Shown here in pieces: positions 7,267 through 15,794 of a stretch of 64,000 nucleotides of DNA. A program made the position numbers and the translations under genes. The notes beneath the pieces are model-generated. The model did no database searches. It was given only the letters and a program-made list of their open reading frames with translations, and had not been told where the DNA came from. Each line of letters starts with the position of its first letter. Position 1 is the stretch's first letter. Source of the DNA: Alkalibacterium sp. AK22 (GTDB lineage: Bacteria > Bacillota > Bacilli > Lactobacillales > Carnobacteriaceae_A). The stretch covers positions 25,122 through 89,121 of the forward strand of contig NZ_JANL01000021.1 of NCBI RefSeq assembly GCF_000585255.1. The letters are read 5' to 3'.

Positions 7267-8604
7267 ATGAATATAACAAAAGAACTGCTGAGTCAGTTTC
7301 AACGCGCATTTGATGCCGACCCAGCTAACCATGCAGTAAAAAACGCCATTTCTAAAGTTGGGCTGAATCAGTCTGCAATAGACAACAATCTGATGCGTCG
7401 CCATTCCTTTGTTTTCTCGAATGAAACTAAAAAAGGAGAAATTACCAATCAGCAGTCCAGCGGCCGTTGCTGGATGTTTGCAGCACTAAATACTGCCCGG
7501 GTCGATACAATGAAAAAGTTGAATGTTAAAACGTTCGAATTTTCTCAGAACTACACGCTGTTCTGGGATAAACTGGAGAAGGCGAATTATTTTCTTGAAA
7601 ATATTATAGAAACGGCCGACTTGCCCCTAAACTCAAGACTGGTTCAGCATCTGCTGTTTGATCCCATTCAGGATGGCGGTCAATGGGACATGTTTACGGG
7701 TCTTTTAGAGAAGTACGGAGCTGTTCCCAAATCAGTCATGCCTGAAACCTACCACTCGTCTAACACGCGGGAGCTGAATCAGCTGTTGACAGCTAAGTTG
7801 AGAGAGTTTGCAGCCAGGCTGCGACAGAGTCAGGCTGCAGGTAAATCTGCTGAAGAGCTTACGGCACAAAAAGAAGAAAATCTGGCCTTTGTCTACAGCC
7901 TATTGACTAAAACGCTAGGCGAAGTGCCTGATACTTTTTCTTATGCCTACCGTGACAATCAGGATAACTTCCATAGGCTGACAGATATCACCCCTCAGGA
8001 ATTTTTTGACACTTATGTGGACTGGGATCTGGAGGAACGGATCTCACTAATCAATGCACCAACTGAAGACAAGCCCTTCGGCAAAGCTTACACAGTTAAA
8101 TACCTCGGTACAGTCAAAGAAGGCAAGCCGATCAACTATGTCAATGCACCAATCGAAGCTTTAAAAGAGGCAGCTATTGCGTCCATTAAAGATGGCGAAC
8201 CCGTTTGGTTCGGCTGTGATGTGGGTAAGATGCTTGACCGGAAAGCCGGGATTATGGATGATCAGGCCTACGACTATGAAGCAGTTCTGGGTGAAGGGGT
8301 GAATCTTTCAAAGGCTGAGCGTCTCGACTATGGAGAAAGCCTGCTCACGCATGCCATGGTTTTTGTCGGTGTTGACCTGGATGCTGACGGTAATCCGATA
8401 AAGTGGAAGGTCGAAAACAGCTGGGGAGATAAAGGTGGAGATAAAGGCATTTACTCCATGAGTGACAAGTGGTTTGATGAATACAATTACCAAGTGGCGG
8501 TTAAAAGAAAGTATATCGATGAACAGTGGCTCAAAGCATTGGATGAGCCAGTAACCGAGCTAGAGCCATGGGACCCAATGGGCTCACTGGCCCGTGTCCA
8601 GTAA
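7267..8604 (+). CDS. pepC: Aminopeptidase C (C1-family, bleomycin hydrolase type)
   Basis: A cytosolic cysteine aminopeptidase of 445 residues that trims peptides from the N-terminus, a core part of amino-acid supply in lactic acid bacteria. The papain-like triad is visible: Cys68 in SSGRCWMFA, the histidine in LLTHAMVF (about 363), and the asparagine in VENSWGD (about 386). Length matches PepC/bleomycin hydrolase, which forms self-compartmentalising hexamers. Ribosome binding site AAAGGATG lies 7-8 bases before ATG. It is monocistronic, with its own promoter and a terminator shared with the convergent gene. Confidence 0.95.
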   Translation: MNITKELLSQFQRAFDADPANHAVKNAISKVGLNQSAIDNNLMRRHSFVFSNETKKGEITNQQSSGRCWMFAALNTARVDTMKKLNVKTFEFSQNYTLFWDKLEKANYFLENIIETADLPLNSRLVQHLLFDPIQDGGQWDMFTGLLEKYGAVPKSVMPETYHSSNTRELNQLLTAKLREFAARLRQSQAAGKSAEELTAQKEENLAFVYSLLTKTLGEVPDTFSYAYRDNQDNFHRLTDITPQEFFDTYVDWDLEERISLINAPTEDKPFGKAYTVKYLGTVKEGKPINYVNAPIEALKEAAIASIKDGEPVWFGCDVGKMLDRKAGIMDDQAYDYEAVLGEGVNLSKAERLDYGESLLTHAMVFVGVDLDADGNPIKWKVENSWGDKGGDKGIYSMSDKWFDEYNYQVAVKRKYIDEQWLKALDEPVTELEPWDPMGSLARVQ

Positions 8605-8623
8605 GATATAAACAAAGGAAGTG

Positions 8624-8684
8624 AAAAATCCTCTTTTCAGGCGGCATCTCAAAATGCTGCGTTTGAAAAGAGGATTTTTTTAGT
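8624..8684. terminator. Bidirectional terminator between pepC and the small membrane protein gene
   Basis: AAAAATCCTCTTTTCA (8624-8639) pairs with its perfect complement (8664-8679), with a 24-base loop and a T-run. It overlaps the last codons of the convergent gene. Confidence 0.85.
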
Positions 8685-8961
8685 TTGTGTAAAGTTCGAT
8701 CATCAGCACAATAGTAGAGCTGACGGCTCCACCAATGACAAAATACATCAGCATCTGGACAGGGATGAACCAGGACACATCATCCAATGAACGTTCTTTG
8801 TCGGACGCAATACCGATCAAAATGAAATAGCCGATCCCGACACCGATACCAAGAATCGGATACATCTGTTGGATCTGCTGCGGACGGATTAGACCAAATA
8901 TCAGACCAGTCAGCAGGCCGACAAGCTGAAGTAGCCGGCGCTTGGTTTTTCTTGACATCAT
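8680..8961 (-). CDS. Small membrane protein of unknown function
   Basis: A 93-residue protein with a basic N-terminus (SRKTKRR) followed by three hydrophobic segments at about 11-26, 34-50 and 64-86, so probably an integral membrane protein with its N-terminus inside. I do not recognise the family. The start ATG at 8961 (followed by a second ATG) has a strong ribosome binding site AAGGAGG 7 bases upstream, which supports it as real. It lies downstream of the AbgT-type transporter on the same strand but after that gene's terminator. Confidence 0.65.
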   Translation of the reverse strand: MMSRKTKRRLLQLVGLLTGLIFGLIRPQQIQQMYPILGIGVGIGYFILIGIASDKERSLDDVSWFIPVQMLMYFVIGGAVSSTIVLMIELYTN

Positions 8962-9041
8962 AGAATTCCTCCTTAGCGTTAAGTTTACTGGCCGCTTCGT
9001 TCTGTATCCCTATCATAAAAGATTGAAAATAAATAATAAAG

Positions 9042-9076
9042 AAAAAGACATGCTCCCTTTTTAGGAAGCATGTCTT
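9042..9076 (-). terminator. Terminator of the AbgT-type gene
   Basis: On the minus strand AAGACATGCT pairs with AGCATGTCTT around a 12-base loop, followed by TTTTCTTT. Confidence 0.85.
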
Positions 9077-9087
9077 GAAGTGTTTGT

Positions 9088-10623
9088 TTAAAGCATGACG
9101 GGTGCGCCAGGACCTAACGGCAGACCTAAGACATACCATACGACTAAAAGCAGTGACCAGGTAATCAGGAAGGCAATCGTGTATGCAAGCATGGTAGAGA
9201 TAATTGTCCCGATTCCACTGTCCTTGTCGTAACGCTGGGCAAACACAAGGATCATGGCGAAATAGCTCATCAGTGGTGAAATGACGTTGGATGAAGAATC
9301 CGCAATACGGTAAGCCATCAATGTCATTTCAGGAGCAATGTTGACCTCATAAAGCATCGGTGCGAATACCGGCCCCATGATAGCCCATTTAGCTGAAGCT
9401 GACCCCATAAACAAGTTGATGAAGGCTGTCACGATAATGAAAGCCAAAATCAATGGCAGTCCCACAAAACCGATGGCATCCAGGAATTCAGCTCCGCTGA
9501 CAGCCAGGATGAAACCAAGGTTAGTGTATGAGAAATAGTTGATGAACTGAGCAGCAAAGAAAGCCAGCACGAGGTAGCCGCCCATGGAGCTCATGGATTC
9601 TGTCATACCCTTAACAAAGTCATGTGACGTTTCAATTTTTCCTGTTGTTTTACCAAAAACGTAACCCGGGATGGCAAAGAGGAGGAAAATCAAGAACAGC
9701 AGACCCTGTGACAGGAAGTTGTTTAGTGTCATGGCTCCAGTTGCTTCGTCAAGCGCTCTAAATGGTGCATTTTCGGGAACCATCAGGAAAGCCATAACAG
9801 CAAGGAAGACGATTAAAGCAATTAGGGCATTACGCATTCCTTTATTTTCCAGGTCAGTAATCGGCTCGTCACTTGGCTTGTAGCTTCCAGTGTATTCACC
9901 GAGACGCGGTTCAACAAAGCGCTTGGTGACGACCGCACCAACAAAAGTCAGGACAAAAGTGGAAACAATCAGGAAGTACCAGTTAGCTGTAACGGCTACT
10001 TCATAATTGATCCCTGCAGATGCCAGGGCTTCATTGGTGATGCCGACCAGCAAAGCATCGGTCGGGCCAAAAATCAGGTTGGCAGAGAAGCCGGCAGATA
10101 CTCCGGCGAAGGCAGCGGCGAGACCGGCAATCGGGTGTCTGCCTGCTGCAGCGAACATAATAGCCCCCAAGGGGACAACAACAACATAACCTGCATCAGA
10201 AGCTATGTTAGACAGGATACCGGCAAAGACAACAGTAGCTGTCAGCAGATTTGCAGGAACGTTGCTCAGCAGTTTCTTCAGTGAGACCGAGATAAGACCG
10301 GTCCATTCAGCTACTCCTACTCCGAGCATGGCTACCAGCACAGTACCCAACGGTGCAAAGCCAGTAAAGTTAGAGACGGCACTATTGAAAATGTGCGCGA
10401 TCCCTTCGCTGTTCATTAGAGAAATAGCTTCAATTGTTACGTCCTCTCCAGCGTTGGCATCAAAGTAGTTTACAGTGACTCCCATGCGGAAGACAAGTTC
10501 GGATATCAGGATGACGAAGAGTGCCAGGGCGATAAAAATCATGACAGGATGCGGAAGCTTATTTCCGACACGTTCGATCATACCTAAAAATCCTTTATTT
10601 GAGCGTTCATTTGATTCACTCAT
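9088..10623 (-). CDS. AbgT family transporter (p-aminobenzoyl-glutamate type)
   Basis: A 511-residue membrane protein with about eleven to thirteen hydrophobic segments. It has the AbgT N-terminal region (LPHPVMIFIALALFV), the conserved FGPTDALLVGITNEA block and the re-entrant C-terminal region with MGSASAKWAIMGPVFAPML and ADSSSNVISPLM. Known members import p-aminobenzoyl-glutamate (AbgT) or export sulfonamides (MtrF, YdaH), so the direction and substrate here cannot be decided. No abgAB hydrolase genes are adjacent. ATG at 10623 has AGGAGG upstream. A perfect 15-bp inverted repeat begins 38 bases upstream and probably controls it. Confidence 0.85.
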   Translation of the reverse strand: MSESNERSNKGFLGMIERVGNKLPHPVMIFIALALFVILISELVFRMGVTVNYFDANAGEDVTIEAISLMNSEGIAHIFNSAVSNFTGFAPLGTVLVAMLGVGVAEWTGLISVSLKKLLSNVPANLLTATVVFAGILSNIASDAGYVVVVPLGAIMFAAAGRHPIAGLAAAFAGVSAGFSANLIFGPTDALLVGITNEALASAGINYEVAVTANWYFLIVSTFVLTFVGAVVTKRFVEPRLGEYTGSYKPSDEPITDLENKGMRNALIALIVFLAVMAFLMVPENAPFRALDEATGAMTLNNFLSQGLLFLIFLLFAIPGYVFGKTTGKIETSHDFVKGMTESMSSMGGYLVLAFFAAQFINYFSYTNLGFILAVSGAEFLDAIGFVGLPLILAFIIVTAFINLFMGSASAKWAIMGPVFAPMLYEVNIAPEMTLMAYRIADSSSNVISPLMSYFAMILVFAQRYDKDSGIGTIISTMLAYTIAFLITWSLLLVVWYVLGLPLGPGAPVML

Positions 10624-10660
10624 AAATGGTTTTCCTCCTATATAATTATTGAGCTGAGAA

Positions 10661-10706
10661 TAATCTTACTAATGACTAACTAATGGGATAATCATTAGTA
10701 AGATTA
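10661..10706. promoter_or_regulatory. 15-bp perfect inverted repeat upstream of the AbgT-type gene
   Basis: TAATCTTACTAATGA (10661-10675) and its exact complement (10692-10706) are separated by 16 bp. The spacer holds another ACTAATG, so the core occurs twice direct and once inverted in 46 bp. This looks like a multi-site operator or a stable leader hairpin for the minus-strand transporter gene. No regulator gene is adjacent. Confidence 0.6.
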
Positions 10707-10881
10707 AAATTTGGCTCCATTAATTATTGTACTATGGAATCTATTCTAATACAAATACCATTTTTATTTCAATGGAATATAATCAATTGTATGCGATGAA
10801 GTTATTTTCTTTTTGAAGTAACGGAGCAGCAGGCTATTATGCAGGTGAACATCTCATGATCCAGCGGATAGTCAATTAAAA
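10707..10881. other. Divergent intergenic region between the abgT-type and thioesterase genes
   Basis: Nothing coding was seen. It is AT-rich and separates divergent transcription units. The thioesterase promoter follows at 10882. Confidence 0.5.
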
Positions 10882-10910
10882 TTGTAATTCAGCAGCTTAG
10901 AATTTATAAT
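10882..10910 (+). promoter_or_regulatory. Promoter of the thioesterase-scrR unit
   Basis: TTGTAA (10882-10887), a 17-bp spacer and TATAAT (10905-10910), 37 bp before the GTG start. Confidence 0.65.
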
Positions 10911-10947
10911 TCAATTATAGTATATAAAGAGAGCAGGAATATAAACC

Positions 10948-11706
10948 GTGAGTTTAGTATATAAAAGTGAGAAAACCATTACCCATTACATGTGCGACCG
11001 GAGTAGAAGTCTGACCCTTCCGATGCTGGTTAATCTGCTGCTGGAAGTGTCTGAAGAGCAGTCCTCAGAATTAAGTAGGGACGAGTCTTATCTGAAAGCC
11101 AGAGGGGTGAATTGGATCATTCTTCGTTATGAATTTTCTGTCAGTAGGATGCCTAATTTGAAGGAAACAATAAACATAGAAACACGTGCCTCGGAGTACA
11201 ATAAACTGTTCACCTACCGTGAATTTGTTGTCAAAGATTCATCAGGAAAGGTACTGCTGACAGTCGACACGACCTTTGCTCTTATGGATTTATCTACAAG
11301 AAAGATGGTCCGGCTGACGGATGAGATAGTCTCTCCCTATCAGGCAACTGCTTCCAGACGAATCAGGAGAAGTGATAAACCGAAAGAATTGACTGATTTT
11401 GATGACTGCAAGCAACGGACTTTTGACGTCCGGTATTTCGATATTGATGGTAATGGACATGTCAATAATGCCCATTACATCAGCTGGCTTCTAGACAGTC
11501 TGCCAAGCGATTTTTTAAAAAGTCATGAAGTTAGCTGGGGAGTGATTGCCTTCGATAAAGAAGTCAGCGAACACCAGAGCATTGACAGTCTGTCGATGCG
11601 CCGAAAAGAAAGAGGGACAGCTACGGACCATCAGATTAAGTCTGAAGCTGCGGTACATTGCAAAGCCAGTTTTACATGGAAGAAGTTGAATAAGGAGGAG
11701 CATTGA
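10948..11706 (+). CDS. Acyl-ACP thioesterase (FatA/FatB family)
   Basis: A 252-residue double hot-dog protein matching bacterial acyl-ACP thioesterases, which release fatty acids from acyl carrier protein in the cytoplasm. The N-terminal half contains YMCDRSRSLTLPMLVNLL. The C-terminal half carries the active-site block DIDGNGHVNNAHY (about 170-182), with the Asp, Asn and His arrangement of the family. Length is typical. It starts with GTG at 10948, with AGGAA 9 bases upstream. Its TGA is immediately followed by the ATG of scrR, so the two are almost certainly one transcript, an unexpected pairing of lipid metabolism with a sugar repressor. Confidence 0.85.
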   Translation: MSLVYKSEKTITHYMCDRSRSLTLPMLVNLLLEVSEEQSSELSRDESYLKARGVNWIILRYEFSVSRMPNLKETINIETRASEYNKLFTYREFVVKDSSGKVLLTVDTTFALMDLSTRKMVRLTDEIVSPYQATASRRIRRSDKPKELTDFDDCKQRTFDVRYFDIDGNGHVNNAHYISWLLDSLPSDFLKSHEVSWGVIAFDKEVSEHQSIDSLSMRRKERGTATDHQIKSEAAVHCKASFTWKKLNKEEH

Positions 11707-12696
11707 ATGGTCACAATCAATGACATTGCAAAAAAAGCAGGTGTAGCTAAAAGTACAGTCTCGCGTTACCTGAATAAGGGGTCAGTGAGTGCAGAAACAC
11801 GCAGTAAAATAGAGAAGATTATTGACGAGACAGGGTACACACCCAACACCTTTGCGCGCAGTTTGAAAGCACAGAAAACGCACATGCTGGGAGTAATCAT
11901 TCCCAGGTTAAATTCGGCATCCACGAATGAAGTGCTGGAAGGAATCGACGAGCGGGCCAGGATGCTCGGCTATCAACTCGTCATCACCAATTCTGACCAG
12001 GATACAGACCGGGAATTTGAAAATATCAGCATGCTTGCCAGACAGAAAGTGGAAGGAGTGATTATGTTTGCCCGAGAAGTGACCGAGGACCAGGTTCTGG
12101 CAGTACAGAAAACGCAAACGCCTTTTCTCTTTATCGGACAGAAAGCTCCCGGTATAAACAGCATGATCCATCAGGACTATGAGGCTGGACAAAAAATGGG
12201 GACCTACGCACTGGAATCGGGGCACCGGCATTTTCTCTATGTAGGCGTTCCGGAAAGTGATCAGGCGGTGGGCGTCGACAGAAAACAGGGGTTTCTGGAT
12301 ACTGTCGGGTCAGTAAAGGGCAATATTATTGAAACGGTAGAAACTGATTTTTCTCGGACGGCAGCCTATCAGAAAGCGCTGACCTTCATCCCTAAAACAG
12401 AGGCCTCTTATATTGTCTGTGCAACGGATAATATAGCGATTGCCGTGCTGAAAGCAGCCAAGGACCTGGGCTATGATGTGCCGGAAGATTTTTCACTGTC
12501 TGGATTTGGGGGCTATGAAACGACAGCTTATGTCTCTCCGACCATTACAACGATCAGTTATCCTTACCGACAGATGGGATACGAAGCTGTGGAGAAGCTA
12601 TTGCAGCTGGTCAGTGGAGAAGCCGTACCGGAAGTCATCGATATGCCTAATGAACTGGTCATTAATCAGTCGACTAAACCATTTGAAAAAAAATAA
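11707..12696 (+). CDS. scrR: LacI-family sucrose operon repressor
   Basis: A 329-residue LacI/GalR regulator. The N-terminal helix-turn-helix (residues 2-27, TINDIAKKAGVAKSTVSRYL) is followed by a hinge and a periplasmic-binding-protein-like effector domain ending in the dimer core. It lies upstream of scrA and scrB, and the intergenic region contains two GAACCGGTTC palindromes of the kind LacI proteins bind. That makes it the sucrose operon repressor, released by sucrose-6-phosphate or fructose in known systems. ATG at 11707 has AAGGAGGAG 9 bases upstream, inside the end of the thioesterase gene. It may also control that gene only indirectly, since no such operator was seen before 10948. Confidence 0.9.
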   Translation: MVTINDIAKKAGVAKSTVSRYLNKGSVSAETRSKIEKIIDETGYTPNTFARSLKAQKTHMLGVIIPRLNSASTNEVLEGIDERARMLGYQLVITNSDQDTDREFENISMLARQKVEGVIMFAREVTEDQVLAVQKTQTPFLFIGQKAPGINSMIHQDYEAGQKMGTYALESGHRHFLYVGVPESDQAVGVDRKQGFLDTVGSVKGNIIETVETDFSRTAAYQKALTFIPKTEASYIVCATDNIAIAVLKAAKDLGYDVPEDFSLSGFGGYETTAYVSPTITTISYPYRQMGYEAVEKLLQLVSGEAVPEVIDMPNELVINQSTKPFEKK

Positions 12697-12716
12697 AGAA
12701 AGTGCTTACTTTTTTC

Positions 12717-12767
12717 TTGCTATTAGAACCGGTTCCTGTTATTCTTTAGGGGAACCGGTTCTAATAG
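12717..12767 (+). promoter_or_regulatory. scrAB promoter with two ScrR operators
   Basis: TTGCTA (12717-12722), a 17-bp spacer and TATTCT (12740-12745). Operator 1, GAACCGGTTC (12726-12735), sits inside the spacer. Operator 2 (12752-12761) sits at the expected start of transcription; the centres are 26 bp apart. The two are arranged as arms of a 17-bp perfect inverted repeat (12720-12736 and 12751-12767), so the RNA form could also act as a scrR terminator. Confidence 0.85.
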
Positions 12768-12782
12768 AGGAGCAGGTATAAA

Positions 12783-12798
12783 ATGAAAACGGTTAAAA
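12783..12798 (+). promoter_or_regulatory. Possible cre site for CcpA
   Basis: ATGAAAACGGTTAAAA matches the cre consensus WTGNAANCGNWNNCAW with one mismatch (A for C near the 3' end). Its position just downstream of the scrAB promoter would suit roadblock-type catabolite repression. Confidence 0.5.
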
Positions 12799-12814
12799 GA
12801 AAGGATGACAAACA

Positions 12815-14185
12815 ATGAAGTATCAAAAGTCTTTAGATGCTCTATTCGAGGCAGTCGGTGGAAAAGACAATATAAAGAATTTCGAACATTGTGCAACACG
12901 ACTGAGAATTATACTAAAAGATGATAGTAAAGTGGACAAGGAAAAAGCAGAAAATGTACCAGAATCAAGAGGGTACTTTTTCAATACAGGACAGCATCAG
13001 TTTATTTTCGGTACAGGCAAAGTGAATGCCGTGTATGGTGAAATGGAACAAATCATAGGTGAGACCTCAAGTGGCGACTCCGGCGATTTCAAAGATGATG
13101 TCTATAAAAATCTGAATCCTGCTCAGCGCTTAGTCAGAATTCTGGCTGATATATTAGTACCGATTATTCCTGCCCTTGTTACAACTGGTTTGCTGATGGG
13201 ACTAAGAGGTCTTTTGCTAGAGCTCGGGGTGAATATGGATGAAAATACGCTGACACTATTCCAGATGCTGACAGATACTGCTTTTGCATTCTTACCTGTT
13301 CTAATTGCTTACAGTGCAACCAAAAAATTTGGTGGCAATCCTATTTTGGGTATCGTTGTCGGACTGATGATGGTAGCACCTCAGTTGCCTAATGCTTGGG
13401 CAGTGGCAGGTGGAGATGCTGAACCTCTCCGGATTTTTGGAATAGGTATAGTCGGTTACCAGGGCTCTATTATTCCAGCTATTCTTGTTGGTTGGATGAT
13501 ATCAAGACTTGAAAAATGGTTTAGAAAATTTGTGCCTCAAGTAATGGATCTGGTTGTTACACCTTTCTTGGCAATTACAATTACACTAGCAGTCATGCTG
13601 TTTGCACTCGGACCCGTTTTGCAAGTTACAGAATCGGCAGTCATAAACGGCTTAGCTGTCTTGCTTGAAGCACCCCTAGGTATAGGATACATCGTATTTG
13701 GAGCTGTTCAGCAGTTGATTGTAATTACCGGCCTTCATCACTCCCTAAGTATTGTGGAAATTGGACTGCTGAATAATACTGGACAAAATGTTATTCAAAC
13801 CTTGATTACAGTAAGTATGGCAGGTCAGTTTGGTGCAGCAATCGGTGCAGCTTTCCTTTTCAAGGACAAAGTCAAAAAGTCCAATGCCATAAGTGCCGCT
13901 GTTCCTACACTGTTTGGAATAACTGAGCCGCTATTGTTTGGTGTAAATCTTCGTGCTGTGCGTGTTTTTGCATCAGGAATGATTGCTGGTGGAATTGGTG
14001 GATTTGTAGTCTATCTATTTAATTTATCAGCTACTGGTATGGGTATTACATTTGTTCCGGGGCTGCTCTTGTATACCGATCCAATTGCGCTTGTTCAATA
14101 TATCAGTGTGATCATCATCGCGTTTGTCATTGGCTTTTCCTTAGTAAGAGTTCAAGGCGCAGCTATTCGCGAGAGCTTTAGATAA
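12815..14185 (+). CDS. scrA: PTS sucrose-specific EIIBC component
   Basis: A 456-residue PTS permease with an N-terminal EIIB domain (residues 1-85) whose phosphorylated Cys26 is in EHCATRL, then a glucose/sucrose-family EIIC domain with about ten membrane segments, including GLHHSLSIVEIGLL and FGITEPLLFGVNLR. It imports sucrose and phosphorylates it to sucrose-6-phosphate, which ScrB then cleaves. No EIIA domain is fused, so a separate glucose-type EIIA must supply the phosphate. Ribosome binding site AGAAAGGATGA lies 8 bases upstream; scrB follows after 14 bases. The gene is somewhat more AT-rich than scrB. Confidence 0.92.
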   Translation: MKYQKSLDALFEAVGGKDNIKNFEHCATRLRIILKDDSKVDKEKAENVPESRGYFFNTGQHQFIFGTGKVNAVYGEMEQIIGETSSGDSGDFKDDVYKNLNPAQRLVRILADILVPIIPALVTTGLLMGLRGLLLELGVNMDENTLTLFQMLTDTAFAFLPVLIAYSATKKFGGNPILGIVVGLMMVAPQLPNAWAVAGGDAEPLRIFGIGIVGYQGSIIPAILVGWMISRLEKWFRKFVPQVMDLVVTPFLAITITLAVMLFALGPVLQVTESAVINGLAVLLEAPLGIGYIVFGAVQQLIVITGLHHSLSIVEIGLLNNTGQNVIQTLITVSMAGQFGAAIGAAFLFKDKVKKSNAISAAVPTLFGITEPLLFGVNLRAVRVFASGMIAGGIGGFVVYLFNLSATGMGITFVPGLLLYTDPIALVQYISVIIIAFVIGFSLVRVQGAAIRESFR

Positions 14186-14199
14186 ATAGGAGGATACTG

Positions 14200-15645
14200 A
14201 TGAGTGAACTAAATCAAGCCTATTGGGATAAGCTGGCTGACGTACAGTCCGAGCTTAAAGAAAAAATCGAACAGGACCCGTGGAGACTGGCCTTTCACCA
14301 GATGCCAGTCACGGGCTGGATGAATGACCCGAACGGAGCAGTCCAGTTCAAGGGGGTCTACCATCTGTATCATCAGTATGTACCGGATGATCCTAATGGA
14401 GGTCTGGTTCATTGGGGACACAAAACTTCTACAGATATGGTCCATTTCGAAGAGCAGGAACTGTTTCTTTCGCCAGACAAGGCCTATAACCGCAGTGGCG
14501 TTTATTCCGGTAGTGCCTTTGTTAAAGATGACGAGATCCATTTCTTCTATACAGGTAATGTCAAGCAACCTGGAGATCATGATTACACCTTCAGCGGACG
14601 TGAACAGAATACAGTACACATCGTCAGCAAAGACGGGTTTAGTGTAGATTTTGAGGAAGTGATCATTCCTCACGCAGACTACCCGGAGGGCTTCACTGAT
14701 CATATTCGTGATCCGAAAATATTTGAAAAGAACGGCCAGTTTTATATGGTCCTGGGTGCTCGGGCTTTAAATCACCGCGGAAAAATCCTGCTGTACACTT
14801 CTCCTGATCTTTATAAGTGGGAGTACAAAGGTGTATTCGCTGAAGGTGAAAAAGAGATGGGGTACATGTGGGAATGTCCGGACTTTTTTGAAACGGAAGA
14901 AAAAGATGTTCTGATTTTTTCTCCGCAAGGTCTGAAAGCAACCAAGTATGAATTTGAAAATACGCATAATGCCGGCTATTATTTGGGTCGCACTGACTGG
15001 GAACAGACACAGTTCATTCCGGAATCGGAATTTTATGAACTGGACCGCGGCTTTGATTTCTATGCGCCGCAGACTTTTGAAGACGAGTCCGGCAGACGTA
15101 TTCTCTGGGGATGGATGGGACTGGGAGATACCAGCCCTGAGTACAGCAATCCGACAGTTGCCAGAGGATGGCAACATGCCATGACTCTTCCGCGGGAACT
15201 ATCTGTAGAACAGGGGATCCTAAAGCAGCGGCCTTTAAAAGAGTATGAAATGCTCCGCTCCAACCATCAAGAAAAAACAGTGACTATCGAAGGGAAGTTT
15301 GAGATGAAAACAGACAGTCAGCAGACCTTTGAGCTGCTGCTCAGTCTGGACGATGTCAAGGACCAGATTGCTTTACATCTGAAAGAAGACACGGTTCTCT
15401 CATACGACAAACAGGTGTTTACCTTGTCGCACGGGCCTTCCGGTTATGGACGGTCAGAGCGGTCGGTTGAAATTAAGGATCTGAAACAAATTCATGTTAT
15501 TGCGGATACGTCGTCACTTGAAATTTTCCTCAACGACGGGGAATATGTTCTGAGTACCCGAGTTTATCCAAAGCAGGAACGTCCAGGCTTTCTGTTTGAG
15601 GGGAATGCAGCGGTGACCATCAACAAGTGGGATCTGGGCAAGTAA
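14200..15645 (+). CDS. scrB: Sucrose-6-phosphate hydrolase (GH32)
   Basis: A 481-residue GH32 enzyme that splits sucrose-6-phosphate into glucose-6-phosphate and fructose in the cytoplasm. The five-bladed propeller carries the nucleophile Asp43 in WMNDPNG, the transition-state Asp171 in IRDPK and the acid/base Glu225 in WECPDF. The C-terminal beta-sandwich (about 345-481) is present and length is normal. AGGAGG lies 9 bases before ATG at 14200. It is the last gene of the scrAB operon, followed by a strong terminator. No fructokinase gene is included here. Confidence 0.95.
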   Translation: MSELNQAYWDKLADVQSELKEKIEQDPWRLAFHQMPVTGWMNDPNGAVQFKGVYHLYHQYVPDDPNGGLVHWGHKTSTDMVHFEEQELFLSPDKAYNRSGVYSGSAFVKDDEIHFFYTGNVKQPGDHDYTFSGREQNTVHIVSKDGFSVDFEEVIIPHADYPEGFTDHIRDPKIFEKNGQFYMVLGARALNHRGKILLYTSPDLYKWEYKGVFAEGEKEMGYMWECPDFFETEEKDVLIFSPQGLKATKYEFENTHNAGYYLGRTDWEQTQFIPESEFYELDRGFDFYAPQTFEDESGRRILWGWMGLGDTSPEYSNPTVARGWQHAMTLPRELSVEQGILKQRPLKEYEMLRSNHQEKTVTIEGKFEMKTDSQQTFELLLSLDDVKDQIALHLKEDTVLSYDKQVFTLSHGPSGYGRSERSVEIKDLKQIHVIADTSSLEIFLNDGEYVLSTRVYPKQERPGFLFEGNAAVTINKWDLGK

Positions 15646-15672
15646 ATAAAACTGTAAATAGTAGTCTATACA

Positions 15673-15715
15673 AAAAAGAGCATGCGACCTGATAAAGGGG
15701 TCGCATGCTCTTTTT
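15673..15715. terminator. Bidirectional terminator between scrB and ansA
   Basis: A perfect 17-bp stem, AAAAAGAGCATGCGACC (15673-15689) with its complement (15699-15715), and T-runs on both strands. Confidence 0.92.
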
Positions 15716-15794
15716 GTGCAAGAATGAATGTCAGTCAGATCCTGGATCAAAAGGAGCAGCACTTCACTATGAGTAATGCGGCTACTGTGCATGC

